A stretch of 64,000 nt of DNA from Porticoccaceae bacterium (GTDB lineage Bacteria; Pseudomonadota; Gammaproteobacteria; Pseudomonadales; Porticoccaceae), in NCBI GenBank assembly GCA_029254005.1, contig JAQWYJ010000028.1, forward strand, positions 1-64,000, given 5' to 3'. The notes under the pieces were generated by a model. It ran no database searches, had not been told where the DNA came from, and saw only the letters and a list, made by a program, of their open reading frames with translations. The translations under genes were made by a program, and so were the position numbers. Shown here piece by piece: positions 16,459-24,308 of this stretch. How positions within the stretch are numbered: position 1 is the stretch's first letter; the number at the start of each line of letters is the position of its first letter.

Positions 16459-17721
16459 TTATTTAACTAGTCTGGGAATGTTTAGTTTTTTACGCCGTTG
16501 CCAAAGGCTCTTTCGACTAATACCTAAATTCTGTGCAAGTTGAGTCTCGCGCATTGTTTTTTGATTATCCAAGACATACTGAATAAAGTATTTTTCTAAA
16601 GACAGTGCGTTATTATTTTCCAAGGTTGTTAACGCTGCCTTGGAGACGTCTTGCGTGTTGCCATGAACATTTATATAGGAATGTAAATGTTCTGGAGAAA
16701 TAATGCTTCCTTCATCTAACGTTAATGCTACTTTGTAGAGGGTGTTCTTTAGCTCTGTTATGTTTCCTGGCCAGTTGTAATTGGTTAATAGTTTGACACT
16801 GTCTTCGGAGATGTCGATTGAAAAACTCAGTTCATGACTGACTTTCTCGATAAAATAATTCGCTAATTGCGCTATGTCCGAAGATCTCTCACGCAGCGCA
16901 GGAACGTCGATTTTGATTGCATTGACCGCTCGAAAAAGATCTACTTTATAAGGATCTTCTTGGCATAAAAAGTCTATATCTTCTGCTGTAGAGGCTATAC
17001 AGTGAATTTTGGGATTTCGCGTCAACTCAATCACCGCTCGTTGCCGACTTTTTGCTAGACCGCAAATATTAGCAAAAAATACTGTGCAAATACCTGTTTT
17101 TTCAGCGAGTTCAAGACTGTTTTTAAACTGAATATCCGACGTGCTAGGGCAATTAATAGTGATAAAGAGTTTTTCTTTTCGCTCGCTAATATCATGAATT
17201 GCCTGCGCTACAGTGCGCTTGCCGGTGCCTATTTCTCCCGCTATTAATATTGAGAGATCAGTTGCAGCTGCTTTTCTCAATAGGGCATGTGTAGCGATAA
17301 TTTCTGTACTGCTACCTAGCAGTTGATCTACGCTATTAAATGAGGTTACTTCACTGGTTTTATTAGCATACAAAATACGTTTGACCGATTGAACTAATTC
17401 ATCATGATCAAATGGTTTAGAGATATAGTCTACTGCGCCTTGGCGCATAATTTCTACCGCTGATCTTAGGCTAGCATAGCTAGTCATTATTAAAACGGGC
17501 ACATCAGGTGCAAGACGTATAAAGTCTCCCCCAGATCCACCTGGTAGTCGTAAATCACTAACGATTAAATCAAAATTGTTCAAATTAAATGCGCTTAAAG
17601 CTGCTTTGACGCTCACAGCCTCACTAACGTTATAATTTTGTCGCTCAAGTAGTTTTACAATAGACAGCCTGATGATGTCTTCATCTTCTACGACTAAAAT
17701 ATGATGGTTAGTTTGGTTCAT
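16459..17721 (-). CDS. cbrB: CbrB-like response regulator with degenerate AAA+ domain
   Basis: This 420-residue NtrC-type regulator has a receiver domain (residues about 8-120, phospho-acceptor Asp56 in IVSDLRLPGG, Lys in ISKPFDHDEL), an AAA+ domain and a C-terminal Fis-type helix-turn-helix (QLAQNLGISRKSLWQRRKKL). The Walker A motif AGEIGTGKRT is present. The segment that should hold ESELFGHEKGAFTGA is missing, Walker B reads TVFFANI instead of TLFLDEI, and the L2-loop region is shortened. VPALRERSSDIAQLA and NYNWPGNITELKN remain. It therefore probably cannot remodel sigma-54 holoenzyme. Pairing with the adjacent cbrA and the pcnB side gives the name. Confidence 0.85.
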   Translation of the reverse strand: MNQTNHHILVVEDEDIIRLSIVKLLERQNYNVSEAVSVKAALSAFNLNNFDLIVSDLRLPGGSGGDFIRLAPDVPVLIMTSYASLRSAVEIMRQGAVDYISKPFDHDELVQSVKRILYANKTSEVTSFNSVDQLLGSSTEIIATHALLRKAAATDLSILIAGEIGTGKRTVAQAIHDISERKEKLFITINCPSTSDIQFKNSLELAEKTGICTVFFANICGLAKSRQRAVIELTRNPKIHCIASTAEDIDFLCQEDPYKVDLFRAVNAIKIDVPALRERSSDIAQLANYFIEKVSHELSFSIDISEDSVKLLTNYNWPGNITELKNTLYKVALTLDEGSIISPEHLHSYINVHGNTQDVSKAALTTLENNNALSLEKYFIQYVLDNQKTMRETQLAQNLGISRKSLWQRRKKLNIPRLVK

Positions 17722-17774
17722 TTGATTAACTGTATTTAAGAGTATGTTGACTATTAATATCTGATGATACCATT

Positions 17775-20660
17775 TTAAAGGCTGTCATCTTCTTCTAAAA
17801 GTTTATCAAAAATCAGCTTAACTGTGGTGCCACACTGACTATTTTCGGCTGGACTGAATATCGTTATCTGCGCGCCCAGACTTTTCACTAAATTAAACAC
17901 TACCCAAAGCCCGAGACCTGTCCCTTCACCAATATCTTTTGAAGTTACAAACGGCTCAAACAGTTTTGATTGCAAGTCTTCAGCAATACCCGTACCTAAA
18001 TCGTTTATTGTAACAATAATTTTTTTATCTTTAACACAAGCTAACATGGTCACCGTACTATCTTTAGGCGATGCATCTCGGCTATTACTTAGCAAATTGA
18101 GAAAAATTTGTATAAGTTGATGATAGTCACCGAAAATATTTAGTGTTTGATCTATGGTGCATTGAAAGGTCACATTTGACGGGTTTTGGCCGAGGGTGAG
18201 CAGATTAATAGCTTCTTCTCCAGCCTCTTTTAAATTGACTTTTTTGAAATTTTTCTTGGTAAGTTCTCCCCCACGCGAGAAGTTTATCAGCGACTCTACA
18301 ATTCGATTAATGCGGTTGGTTTGAGATAAGATATGTTGAGCAGATTGACTGATTTGCTCTGGTTGCGACTCATACTCCAAATTTTGAGCTACACAGGCTA
18401 TTCCTGTGACTGGATTCCCTATTTCGTGAGCAACTCCTGCAGCTAGTCGACCCATAGATGCAAGACGTTCATTATCAATTGATTTTTGGACTAAAACTAC
18501 TGATTCGGTTTTTTCTTCGACTAATAGAATTAGGTTGTGGTTAATTTCCTCTGCCACATGTTGTTTTGACTTTTGAAAGTTAAACCATCGAGTCTGATTA
18601 TCTATGCTTAAGCGGACATTATCACTGGAACTATTACTGCTAGAAATAAAGTCTATGATAGCGGATTTCCAAGGATCGGGTAGATCGTTTACTGAACTGC
18701 CTGAGGCACTATCTTTATCGATATTAGTATAGGCAGCTATAGCTGAGTTCCATTTTAGAATTTCGCCATTTTGGTCTATTGAAATTATACCAATAGGAAG
18801 ATTGTCCAGTATTTGTCGATGATGTAGACGGAGTTTGTTTAACTCGCTTGCAATACCGGTTAACTGATGTCCGTGAACAGCAATAACTGACTCAAGCAGA
18901 AAAATGTCTTCTTTTTGCTCTCCAGTTGCTCTTGGTAACGGAAGCGCGGATAGCATAATACGATGAGCAGTTAATACGCCAAAACGTAGATTGAGTGACG
19001 CATTAATGGAATCTCTCAACTGTCTTAGGGCTCCAGGTCTTATTTCTGTCTCATCAAATCCAAGCGCATCTAAAGCAGTTTGTACTTCAATATCAGCTTC
19101 TTCATTCAGAGCCAAACGCAAACTGTTTCTTATTTCTCCAACGGAGTTATGACTGATCTCTACCCTTATAGGTATGTAGACGTTATCTGCCATACAAATA
19201 ACCGCAAAATTCTGCTCATCGTCACTCATTTTAGTGAAAATCGAAAACAGCGTGCAAAGTGTTATATTGAGAATCAGTGCTTCGATAGACCAGACTTCCC
19301 ACGCTTGCATGCCAAATAGCAATGATTTGTCGATCAAAGGTAATTGCCATTGCCAATCGCCAAAAACTAAGGGTGCTGCAAGTGAAATAAACCAAATAAA
19401 CATGCCGCCAATAAGTCCTGCTATAAATCCTTGTCGATTGACTTTTGGCAGATACACAGCGGCTAATATTCCAGGGGTTAATTGCGCCAAGCCGGCTAAA
19501 CCGACTAAATAAAGATCGGTAATGCTTCGGCTATTAATTGCATTACTCAATAAAATACACATCAGTAGCAGGCCTAGCGCGATAATTAAATAACGATAAT
19601 TTATCCACTTAGTTAGGTTATGGGTTTTTGATAGTGCTGTGACTGGCAGGATAATGCTATTGAGGATCATTCTGGTTGATAGCATAACCAAGCTGCTACA
19701 AATTGCCACAGAAATTAGTATGACAGCTGCCACGGCAATACTAGCAATTATTGGCTTACTCAACATCAGTGGCAGGCTAAATAAATACTCTTGAAAGGCT
19801 GATGCTGATTGAAGTGCTAAACCACTCCATAGTAGAGGAAAAGCTGGAATACAGGCTAAAAGCACGAGCAATGGATAAGTCCATGACGTGATCTTAGCCT
19901 GATGCTCAGAGATATCTTCTGAAACAAGAATATTAAAATTAGTAGGCATGGCCATTGCGCCAGCCAAAAAGATAATAAAAAGGCTGTAGGATATGTCTAG
20001 GCGTTTTATTATACTTTGTTGGCCTGATTGGATAACCCAGTCATCCATTTCTTTGAACCCACCAAAAGCGGACTCTACTGCTGTCCAAGTAGATAGCACA
20101 AGCGCCAACATTAGTAGCAGTCCAGCAGAGGACATAATCCATCGGATTTGAGGGACTATACCCAACTTAACTGAACGGAAGATAACTAATCCAACGCCAA
20201 GCATTACAGCAATACTGCTCAAGAAATTTTTTGGGACTTCGAACGCTACGTTGATGATGGAATCAAAGGCTAAAATATGGGCCAGTATTATCGGTATTAG
20301 AGCTAAGATAGTTGCAATACAGCTGGTGATGGCCACCAATCTGCCGCGATAGCGGAAAGTTAGGAAGTCTATCGATGTCGCAAACCTAACTACACGGCTT
20401 AATCGTCGAATGGGAAATAGAACCAAAGGGGATAAAGTGAAGACTAAGGAAAAAGCAAATAACGCGAAAATAGTACTATAGCCGTAACGACCAACCATCT
20501 CGATTGTGCCCATTGCTAGTAGCACACCGATACTGGCAACTAATGCAAGGGACAGGATGATGTCTTGATTTACTTGACTACTTTTCAAGCTCATCTTGTA
20601 GGTTGCTAGACATGCAAGACCTATGCTGAATAGCGTAAGGCTAAATACTAACATATTCAT
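17775..20660 (-). CDS. cbrA: CbrA-like sensor kinase with Na+/solute symporter (SLC5-like) domain
   Basis: A 961-residue hybrid of transporter and kinase. Residues about 1-475 form some thirteen helices of the sodium:solute symporter family. A STAC-like linker follows (about 485-590), then a PAS domain (ILDNLPIGIISIDQNGEIL), a HisKA domain with the phospho-accepting His745 in GVAHEIGNPVTG, and an ATPase domain with N box FLNLLSNSRDA, G1 INDLGTGI and G2 GEGTGLGLWVV. In Pseudomonas CbrA controls carbon/nitrogen balance and histidine use. It lies 53 bp before cbrB and overlaps the small upstream gene by 4 bp. Confidence 0.93.
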   Translation of the reverse strand: MNMLVFSLTLFSIGLACLATYKMSLKSSQVNQDIILSLALVASIGVLLAMGTIEMVGRYGYSTIFALFAFSLVFTLSPLVLFPIRRLSRVVRFATSIDFLTFRYRGRLVAITSCIATILALIPIILAHILAFDSIINVAFEVPKNFLSSIAVMLGVGLVIFRSVKLGIVPQIRWIMSSAGLLLMLALVLSTWTAVESAFGGFKEMDDWVIQSGQQSIIKRLDISYSLFIIFLAGAMAMPTNFNILVSEDISEHQAKITSWTYPLLVLLACIPAFPLLWSGLALQSASAFQEYLFSLPLMLSKPIIASIAVAAVILISVAICSSLVMLSTRMILNSIILPVTALSKTHNLTKWINYRYLIIALGLLLMCILLSNAINSRSITDLYLVGLAGLAQLTPGILAAVYLPKVNRQGFIAGLIGGMFIWFISLAAPLVFGDWQWQLPLIDKSLLFGMQAWEVWSIEALILNITLCTLFSIFTKMSDDEQNFAVICMADNVYIPIRVEISHNSVGEIRNSLRLALNEEADIEVQTALDALGFDETEIRPGALRQLRDSINASLNLRFGVLTAHRIMLSALPLPRATGEQKEDIFLLESVIAVHGHQLTGIASELNKLRLHHRQILDNLPIGIISIDQNGEILKWNSAIAAYTNIDKDSASGSSVNDLPDPWKSAIIDFISSSNSSSDNVRLSIDNQTRWFNFQKSKQHVAEEINHNLILLVEEKTESVVLVQKSIDNERLASMGRLAAGVAHEIGNPVTGIACVAQNLEYESQPEQISQSAQHILSQTNRINRIVESLINFSRGGELTKKNFKKVNLKEAGEEAINLLTLGQNPSNVTFQCTIDQTLNIFGDYHQLIQIFLNLLSNSRDASPKDSTVTMLACVKDKKIIVTINDLGTGIAEDLQSKLFEPFVTSKDIGEGTGLGLWVVFNLVKSLGAQITIFSPAENSQCGTTVKLIFDKLLEEDDSL

Positions 20661-20827
20661 GGTTTGCTGCGCTTACGCTGAAGTATAAAGGTAGAGAAAA
20701 CTAACAACCCCCATACTAAAAACGGTCTAAACCAATGTCCTGAAGGCTCTAGGGCCCATTGGATTGCAAGAGGAAAAACAACGATGCCGAGTAGTAAGAG
20801 TGTCGCAACCAGCTGATAATTAAACAT
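20657..20827 (-). CDS. cbrX: Small membrane protein CbrX-like, translationally coupled to cbrA
   Basis: A 56-residue ORF that starts MFNYQLVATLLLLGIVVFPL and ends LQRKRSKP. It has two hydrophobic segments separated by EPSGHWFRP and a positively charged tail. Its TGA overlaps the cbrA ATG in the sequence ATGA, the usual mark of translational coupling. Pseudomonas has a short gene called cbrX directly before cbrA in the same arrangement. Position, overlap and membrane character support homology; I could not align the sequences. A role in assembling or dosing CbrA is inference. Confidence 0.75.
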   Translation of the reverse strand: MFNYQLVATLLLLGIVVFPLAIQWALEPSGHWFRPFLVWGLLVFSTFILQRKRSKP

Positions 20828-20924
20828 AAACACCGTATCTAAAAAAAGAACTGAGACTTGATTTTAAGAAGATGGTATTGAAGAACGTCTTGCAAAGCAA
20901 ATCATGAGGCAGAGATAGACAAAT

Positions 20925-21818
20925 TTAAAATCCAGGAGGAGCAGCAATACTTAGGCTAGGCTTTATTTTTTTAGGATTCCAATGAGCGATGGCCCACGAT
21001 ATTATTTCATTCACACTTGAATTGTATAAAAACGTTGGCGGTGACTGCTGTAGCCAATCAAGAGCGGACCACAATGTTAAAGATTCGTCTCCTTGCTTTA
21101 GACTCGCAGCATAGTTTTGCTTACTTAACTTTTGGCCCGATGAATTGGTAGCAATTGGTATGTGTGCATACCATGGCTGGTTGAAACCAAGACAGCGTTG
21201 CAAATAAATTTGGCGAGGCGTAGAGTCGATAAGGTCTGAACCCCGCACAACATGAGTAATGCCTTGATAATGATCATCTAAGACTACTGCTAATTGGTAT
21301 GAAAATAGTTGATCTTTTCGTTGAATTATAAAATCACCGACATGATGAGTTATGTTTTGATAATAGTCTCCAAGAATATGATCATAAAACTCTATTGAGG
21401 TGGGCTGTGAGGGGAGGCGAACTCGAACCGAGGTATCTCGCGGTGTCAATTCAAGTGATCTACAGAGACCATCGTATACACCATTTAAGGTTGACAAGCG
21501 TTTCCTATTACAACTGCAGTGATAAGCTAAATTTTTTGATTTAAGATGTGCAATAGCAACAGCATACGCGGCTAGACGATCACTTTGATAAAGCACAGGA
21601 CCATCCCAGTTTAATCCGTGAGCGCTGAGCTGGCGCACTATAACGTCACTTGCGCCAAGTACCTCTCGGGGCGGATCTATATCCTCTATACGAAGCATCC
21701 AATGGCCGCCAATAGATTTAATATCTAAGAAGCTAGCAAGTGCACTGGTTAATGAACCAAAATGAAGCGGGCCGGTGGGCGAAGGTGCAAAGCGGCCAAC
21801 AGCTTTTACAGTGCGCAT
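20925..21818 (-). CDS. gluQ: Glutamyl-Q tRNA(Asp) synthetase
   Basis: GluQ-RS attaches glutamate to the queuosine base at position 34 of tRNA(Asp). The 297-residue protein is a catalytic-core-only GluRS: RFAPSPTGPLHFGSLTSALA (HIGH-like motif), RIEDIDPPR, a zinc-type CSCNRKR segment, RGSDLIDSTPRQIYLQR and the KMSKS-like KLSKQN. It lacks the anticodon-binding domain of true GltX. It lies between dksA and the cbr genes, as in Pseudomonas. Confidence 0.96.
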   Translation of the reverse strand: MRTVKAVGRFAPSPTGPLHFGSLTSALASFLDIKSIGGHWMLRIEDIDPPREVLGASDVIVRQLSAHGLNWDGPVLYQSDRLAAYAVAIAHLKSKNLAYHCSCNRKRLSTLNGVYDGLCRSLELTPRDTSVRVRLPSQPTSIEFYDHILGDYYQNITHHVGDFIIQRKDQLFSYQLAVVLDDHYQGITHVVRGSDLIDSTPRQIYLQRCLGFNQPWYAHIPIATNSSGQKLSKQNYAASLKQGDESLTLWSALDWLQQSPPTFLYNSSVNEIISWAIAHWNPKKIKPSLSIAAPPGF

Positions 21819-21868
21819 AAAGAATACCTATGCAATGTTTACTTTTCGCAATCTTGGGGCAATAAATT

Positions 21869-22360
21869 TTAGCCCCCTGTGAGCTGTTTTTCCTTTATTT
21901 CATCGAGAGTTTTGCAGTCTACACATAGGTCTGCAGTTGGGCGTGCCTCAAGCCTGCGAATTCCAATTTCAATACCACATTGATCACAGAACCCATAATC
22001 ATCTTCTTCAACTCTAATTAACGTTTTATCAATTTTTTTAATTAGCTTTCTTTCTCGATCTCGAGTACGCAGCTCTAAGCTGAACTCTTCTTCTTGTGTA
22101 GCACGATCAGCAGGGTCAGGAAAATTCGCCGCCTCATCTTTCATATGAGTTACAGTTCGGTCTACTTCCTCCATCAGTTCGAGTCTCCATGCTTTAAGAA
22201 TCCGTTTGAAGTGCTCGCGCTGATTATCATTCATGAACTCTTCGTCTTTTTGCTCTACATAAGGATTTAATCCATGCAACGTTACCGAACTGGTGGGCAT
22301 TGGAGCTTTCTTCTTAGACGATGAAGTTGTGTGTTTCGCTGTACCGTTTTGTGTAGCCAT
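21869..22360 (-). CDS. dksA: RNA polymerase-binding transcription factor DksA
   Basis: DksA potentiates ppGpp on RNA polymerase through the secondary channel. The 163-residue protein has the coiled-coil core (FKRILKAWRLELMEEVDRTV), the tip region with DPADRATQEEEF including the two essential aspartates, and the four-cysteine zinc finger YGFCDQCGIEIG with LCVDCK. The N-terminal 25 residues are Ser/Thr/Lys-rich and less conserved. A near-consensus promoter and a leader hairpin lie just upstream. The gene precedes gluQ on the same strand. Confidence 0.97.
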   Translation of the reverse strand: MATQNGTAKHTTSSSKKKAPMPTSSVTLHGLNPYVEQKDEEFMNDNQREHFKRILKAWRLELMEEVDRTVTHMKDEAANFPDPADRATQEEEFSLELRTRDRERKLIKKIDKTLIRVEEDDYGFCDQCGIEIGIRRLEARPTADLCVDCKTLDEIKEKQLTGG

Positions 22361-22382
22361 TAATAAAATCCGCTGAAAATTT

Positions 22383-22401
22383 GGGTCGAAAATTTTGACC
22401 C
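22383..22401 (-). promoter_or_regulatory. Hairpin at the 5' end of the dksA transcript
   Basis: GGGTC and GACCC arms plus an AAAA/TTTT core form an almost perfect palindrome that would lie at the very start of the RNA made from the predicted promoter, about 25 bp before the dksA ATG. It could stabilise the mRNA or be a protein site. Confidence 0.4.
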
Positions 22402-22404
22402 TGT

Positions 22405-22433
22405 CTTATAGAGATTTTTTACGCATTTATCAA
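22405..22433 (-). promoter_or_regulatory. Candidate sigma-70 promoter of dksA
   Basis: On the minus strand TTGATA (22433-22428) and TATAAG (22410-22405) are spaced by exactly 17 bp. Each matches consensus at five and four to five positions. Transcription would begin near 22398, some 40 bp before dksA. Confidence 0.6.
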
Positions 22434-22460
22434 GTAATATTTTTATAGAGCGTCTATTTT

Positions 22461-22494
22461 ATAACTTATAGCTTATAACTTATAGCTTATAACT
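22461..22494. repeat. 14-bp tandem repeat (ATAACTTATAGCTT)
   Basis: Two perfect consecutive copies and a six-base third (ATAACT) lie in the dksA-sfsA divergent intergenic region, upstream of the dksA promoter. The unit is AT-rich and partly self-complementary. Confidence 0.85.
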
Positions 22495-22588
22495 GATATT
22501 ACTATGATAATAGCAGGGGGTTGTTACACTACACCCACGTCAGAGAGTGGCGCTGAATTATTACATAAGCGTTTTCAGGTTTTAAACT

Positions 22589-23302
22589 ATGCACAAAAAC
22601 CCAGTATTGTATCAGGCAACTTTTATCCGTCGGTACAAGCGATTTTTCGCGGATGTAATTAATAGCAATGGCGAACTAATAACTGTACATTGTCCAAACA
22701 CAGGGTCTATGCGGAATTGCCAAATTGAAAATTCTCCTTGTTGGTATTCTTTATCGGACAACCCACAGCGTAAATTGGCTGGCACTTTGGAAATCGTAAC
22801 TACTTCTTACGGCCGTTTAGCGGGAGTCAATACTCTTAGGGCAAATAGAATAATAGCCGATGCGTTGAGGTGTAAAAAAATAGACCGATTTGCGTTGTAT
22901 GATGAAGTCTTCAAAGAGGTGGCTTATGGTGAAGAAAAAAGTCGCATAGATTTTCTGTTGAAGGACTCAACTAAATCGTTACCAGACTGTTATGTTGAAG
23001 TTAAAAATGTAACCTTGGATGCCGGTGATGGAATTGCTGAGTTCCCTGATTCGATAACTAGTCGCGGGGTTAAGCATCTTCGGGAGCTCATCGCTATGTC
23101 AAAAGCTGGTTATTCTGCGGTCCTTTTATTTTGTGTTCAATTGAATGATGTTAATTGCGTTAAAGTGGCAGGATATATAGATCTGGAATATCAAAAAATG
23201 ATCACCTTAGCTATGCAAAATGGCGTTGAGATTATTGCCTGGCAAACGCAGTTTGATGGCCAAGCAATATATTTAGATCGAGCGCTAGAGTTTTCTCATT
23301 AG
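22589..23302 (+). CDS. sfsA: Sugar fermentation stimulation protein homologue SfsA
   Basis: A 237-residue member of the SfsA family, nucleic-acid-binding proteins with a nuclease-like core first linked to maltose metabolism in E. coli. Typical blocks are FIRRYKRFFADV, HCPNTGSMRNC, YGRLAGVNTLRANRIIADAL, EKSRIDFLL, YVEVKNVTL and FPDSITSRGVKHLRELIAM. The acidic and lysine residues in the last two resemble a PD-(D/E)XK site. The gene is divergent from dksA, a common neighbour of sfsA in this class. The physiological role remains unclear. Confidence 0.95.
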   Translation: MHKNPVLYQATFIRRYKRFFADVINSNGELITVHCPNTGSMRNCQIENSPCWYSLSDNPQRKLAGTLEIVTTSYGRLAGVNTLRANRIIADALRCKKIDRFALYDEVFKEVAYGEEKSRIDFLLKDSTKSLPDCYVEVKNVTLDAGDGIAEFPDSITSRGVKHLRELIAMSKAGYSAVLLFCVQLNDVNCVKVAGYIDLEYQKMITLAMQNGVEIIAWQTQFDGQAIYLDRALEFSH

Positions 23303-23441
23303 AGCTCGTATTCCTTAGATATTTGGCCGATATTTTTGTAAATAAAGGTTCAATTGTCAGTCATAGATTGAGATAAACATAGTCAGCTAGTAGTAACCTC
23401 TTAAGGATTATTGACTGTAAGTGATAAATACAAGGAAAGGT

Positions 23442-24230
23442 ATGTCAGATATCGTTCAAAACAAGGTTTGGATTAAGCTTTTAAAAGAAGTTCAGTTGTT
23501 GATGTTAGCTGAACCATTGTTGGCACCGTTTTTGGAGAGATCGATTCTCAAGCATGCTTCATTTGAAAGCTCGCTTGGTCAAATCTTATTACAACAGCTT
23601 GGCTTAACAGATGTTTCTGAACAGGTAGCTAATAAAATCATTTGCGAGCCACTGAATTTGGATCACCGAATAAGTCAATACGCTGCGGCAGATTTAGTGG
23701 CTAGTTATGAACGAGATGCGGCCTGTGACACTTATCTTTCAGCGTTACTTTACTTTAAAGGTTTTCAGGCTTTACAGCTGTATCGAATAGCTAATTGGTA
23801 TTGGTGCGAAGCTAGGTACCAAGTCGCCTATTACTTGCAATCTAAAATGAGTCAAGTGTTTGATGTAGATATCCATCCCGGTGCCAGTATTGGGGAAGGT
23901 ATTATGCTTGATCATGCCACTGGTCTGGTAGTTAGTGAAACAGCAACAGTCGGCAACAATGTGTCTATCTTGCACTCAGTAACGCTGAGCGGTAATGGCT
24001 GTAAATTAGGTCAACGCTGCCCGATTATAAATGATGGTGTTATGATTTCGGCGGGTGCAAAAGTTATCGGTGACATAATGGTAGGAGCAGGAAGTAAAAT
24101 CGGCGCTGGCAGTTTGGTTATTGACTCCGTACCTGCTCATGCGACAGTTGTAGGGGTGCCGGCACGTGTTGTTGGGCGGCCATCTGAAGGCATGCCGGCG
24201 TTAAATATGAATCAGAATTTGGATTGTTAA
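23442..24230 (+). CDS. Divergent serine O-acetyltransferase paralogue (CysE-like)
   Basis: A 262-residue left-handed beta-helix acetyltransferase. It has the CysE N-terminal helical domain (AEPLLAPFLERSILKHASFE), YERDAACDTYLSALLYFKGF and the hexapeptide core DVDIHPGASIGEGIMLDHAT. E. coli-numbered Asp92, Asp157 and His158 fall at the same residue numbers here. The segment normally GGDRHPKI reads GQRCPII, so the residue equivalent to His193 is Cys193, and the preceding GGTGK loop is changed. A canonical cysE lies 4.3 kb away. I chose ATG 23442, which follows AAGGAAAGG, over an upstream in-frame start. It may act on another acceptor. Confidence 0.82.
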   Translation: MSDIVQNKVWIKLLKEVQLLMLAEPLLAPFLERSILKHASFESSLGQILLQQLGLTDVSEQVANKIICEPLNLDHRISQYAAADLVASYERDAACDTYLSALLYFKGFQALQLYRIANWYWCEARYQVAYYLQSKMSQVFDVDIHPGASIGEGIMLDHATGLVVSETATVGNNVSILHSVTLSGNGCKLGQRCPIINDGVMISAGAKVIGDIMVGAGSKIGAGSLVIDSVPAHATVVGVPARVVGRPSEGMPALNMNQNLDC

Positions 24231-24308
24231 CAAGGTTAATTCTCAAAGCTGCCATCAGTATGTTTTTTTAATGCGCTGGGGTGTATCACGATTATTGTGG
24301 AGTGCCAA

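Noticed and set aside
16440..16460. GG-N10-GC spacing resembling a sigma-54 promoter before the candidate RNA
   Set aside because: Only the GG and GC match; the flanking consensus (TGGCAC, TTGC) is not met.
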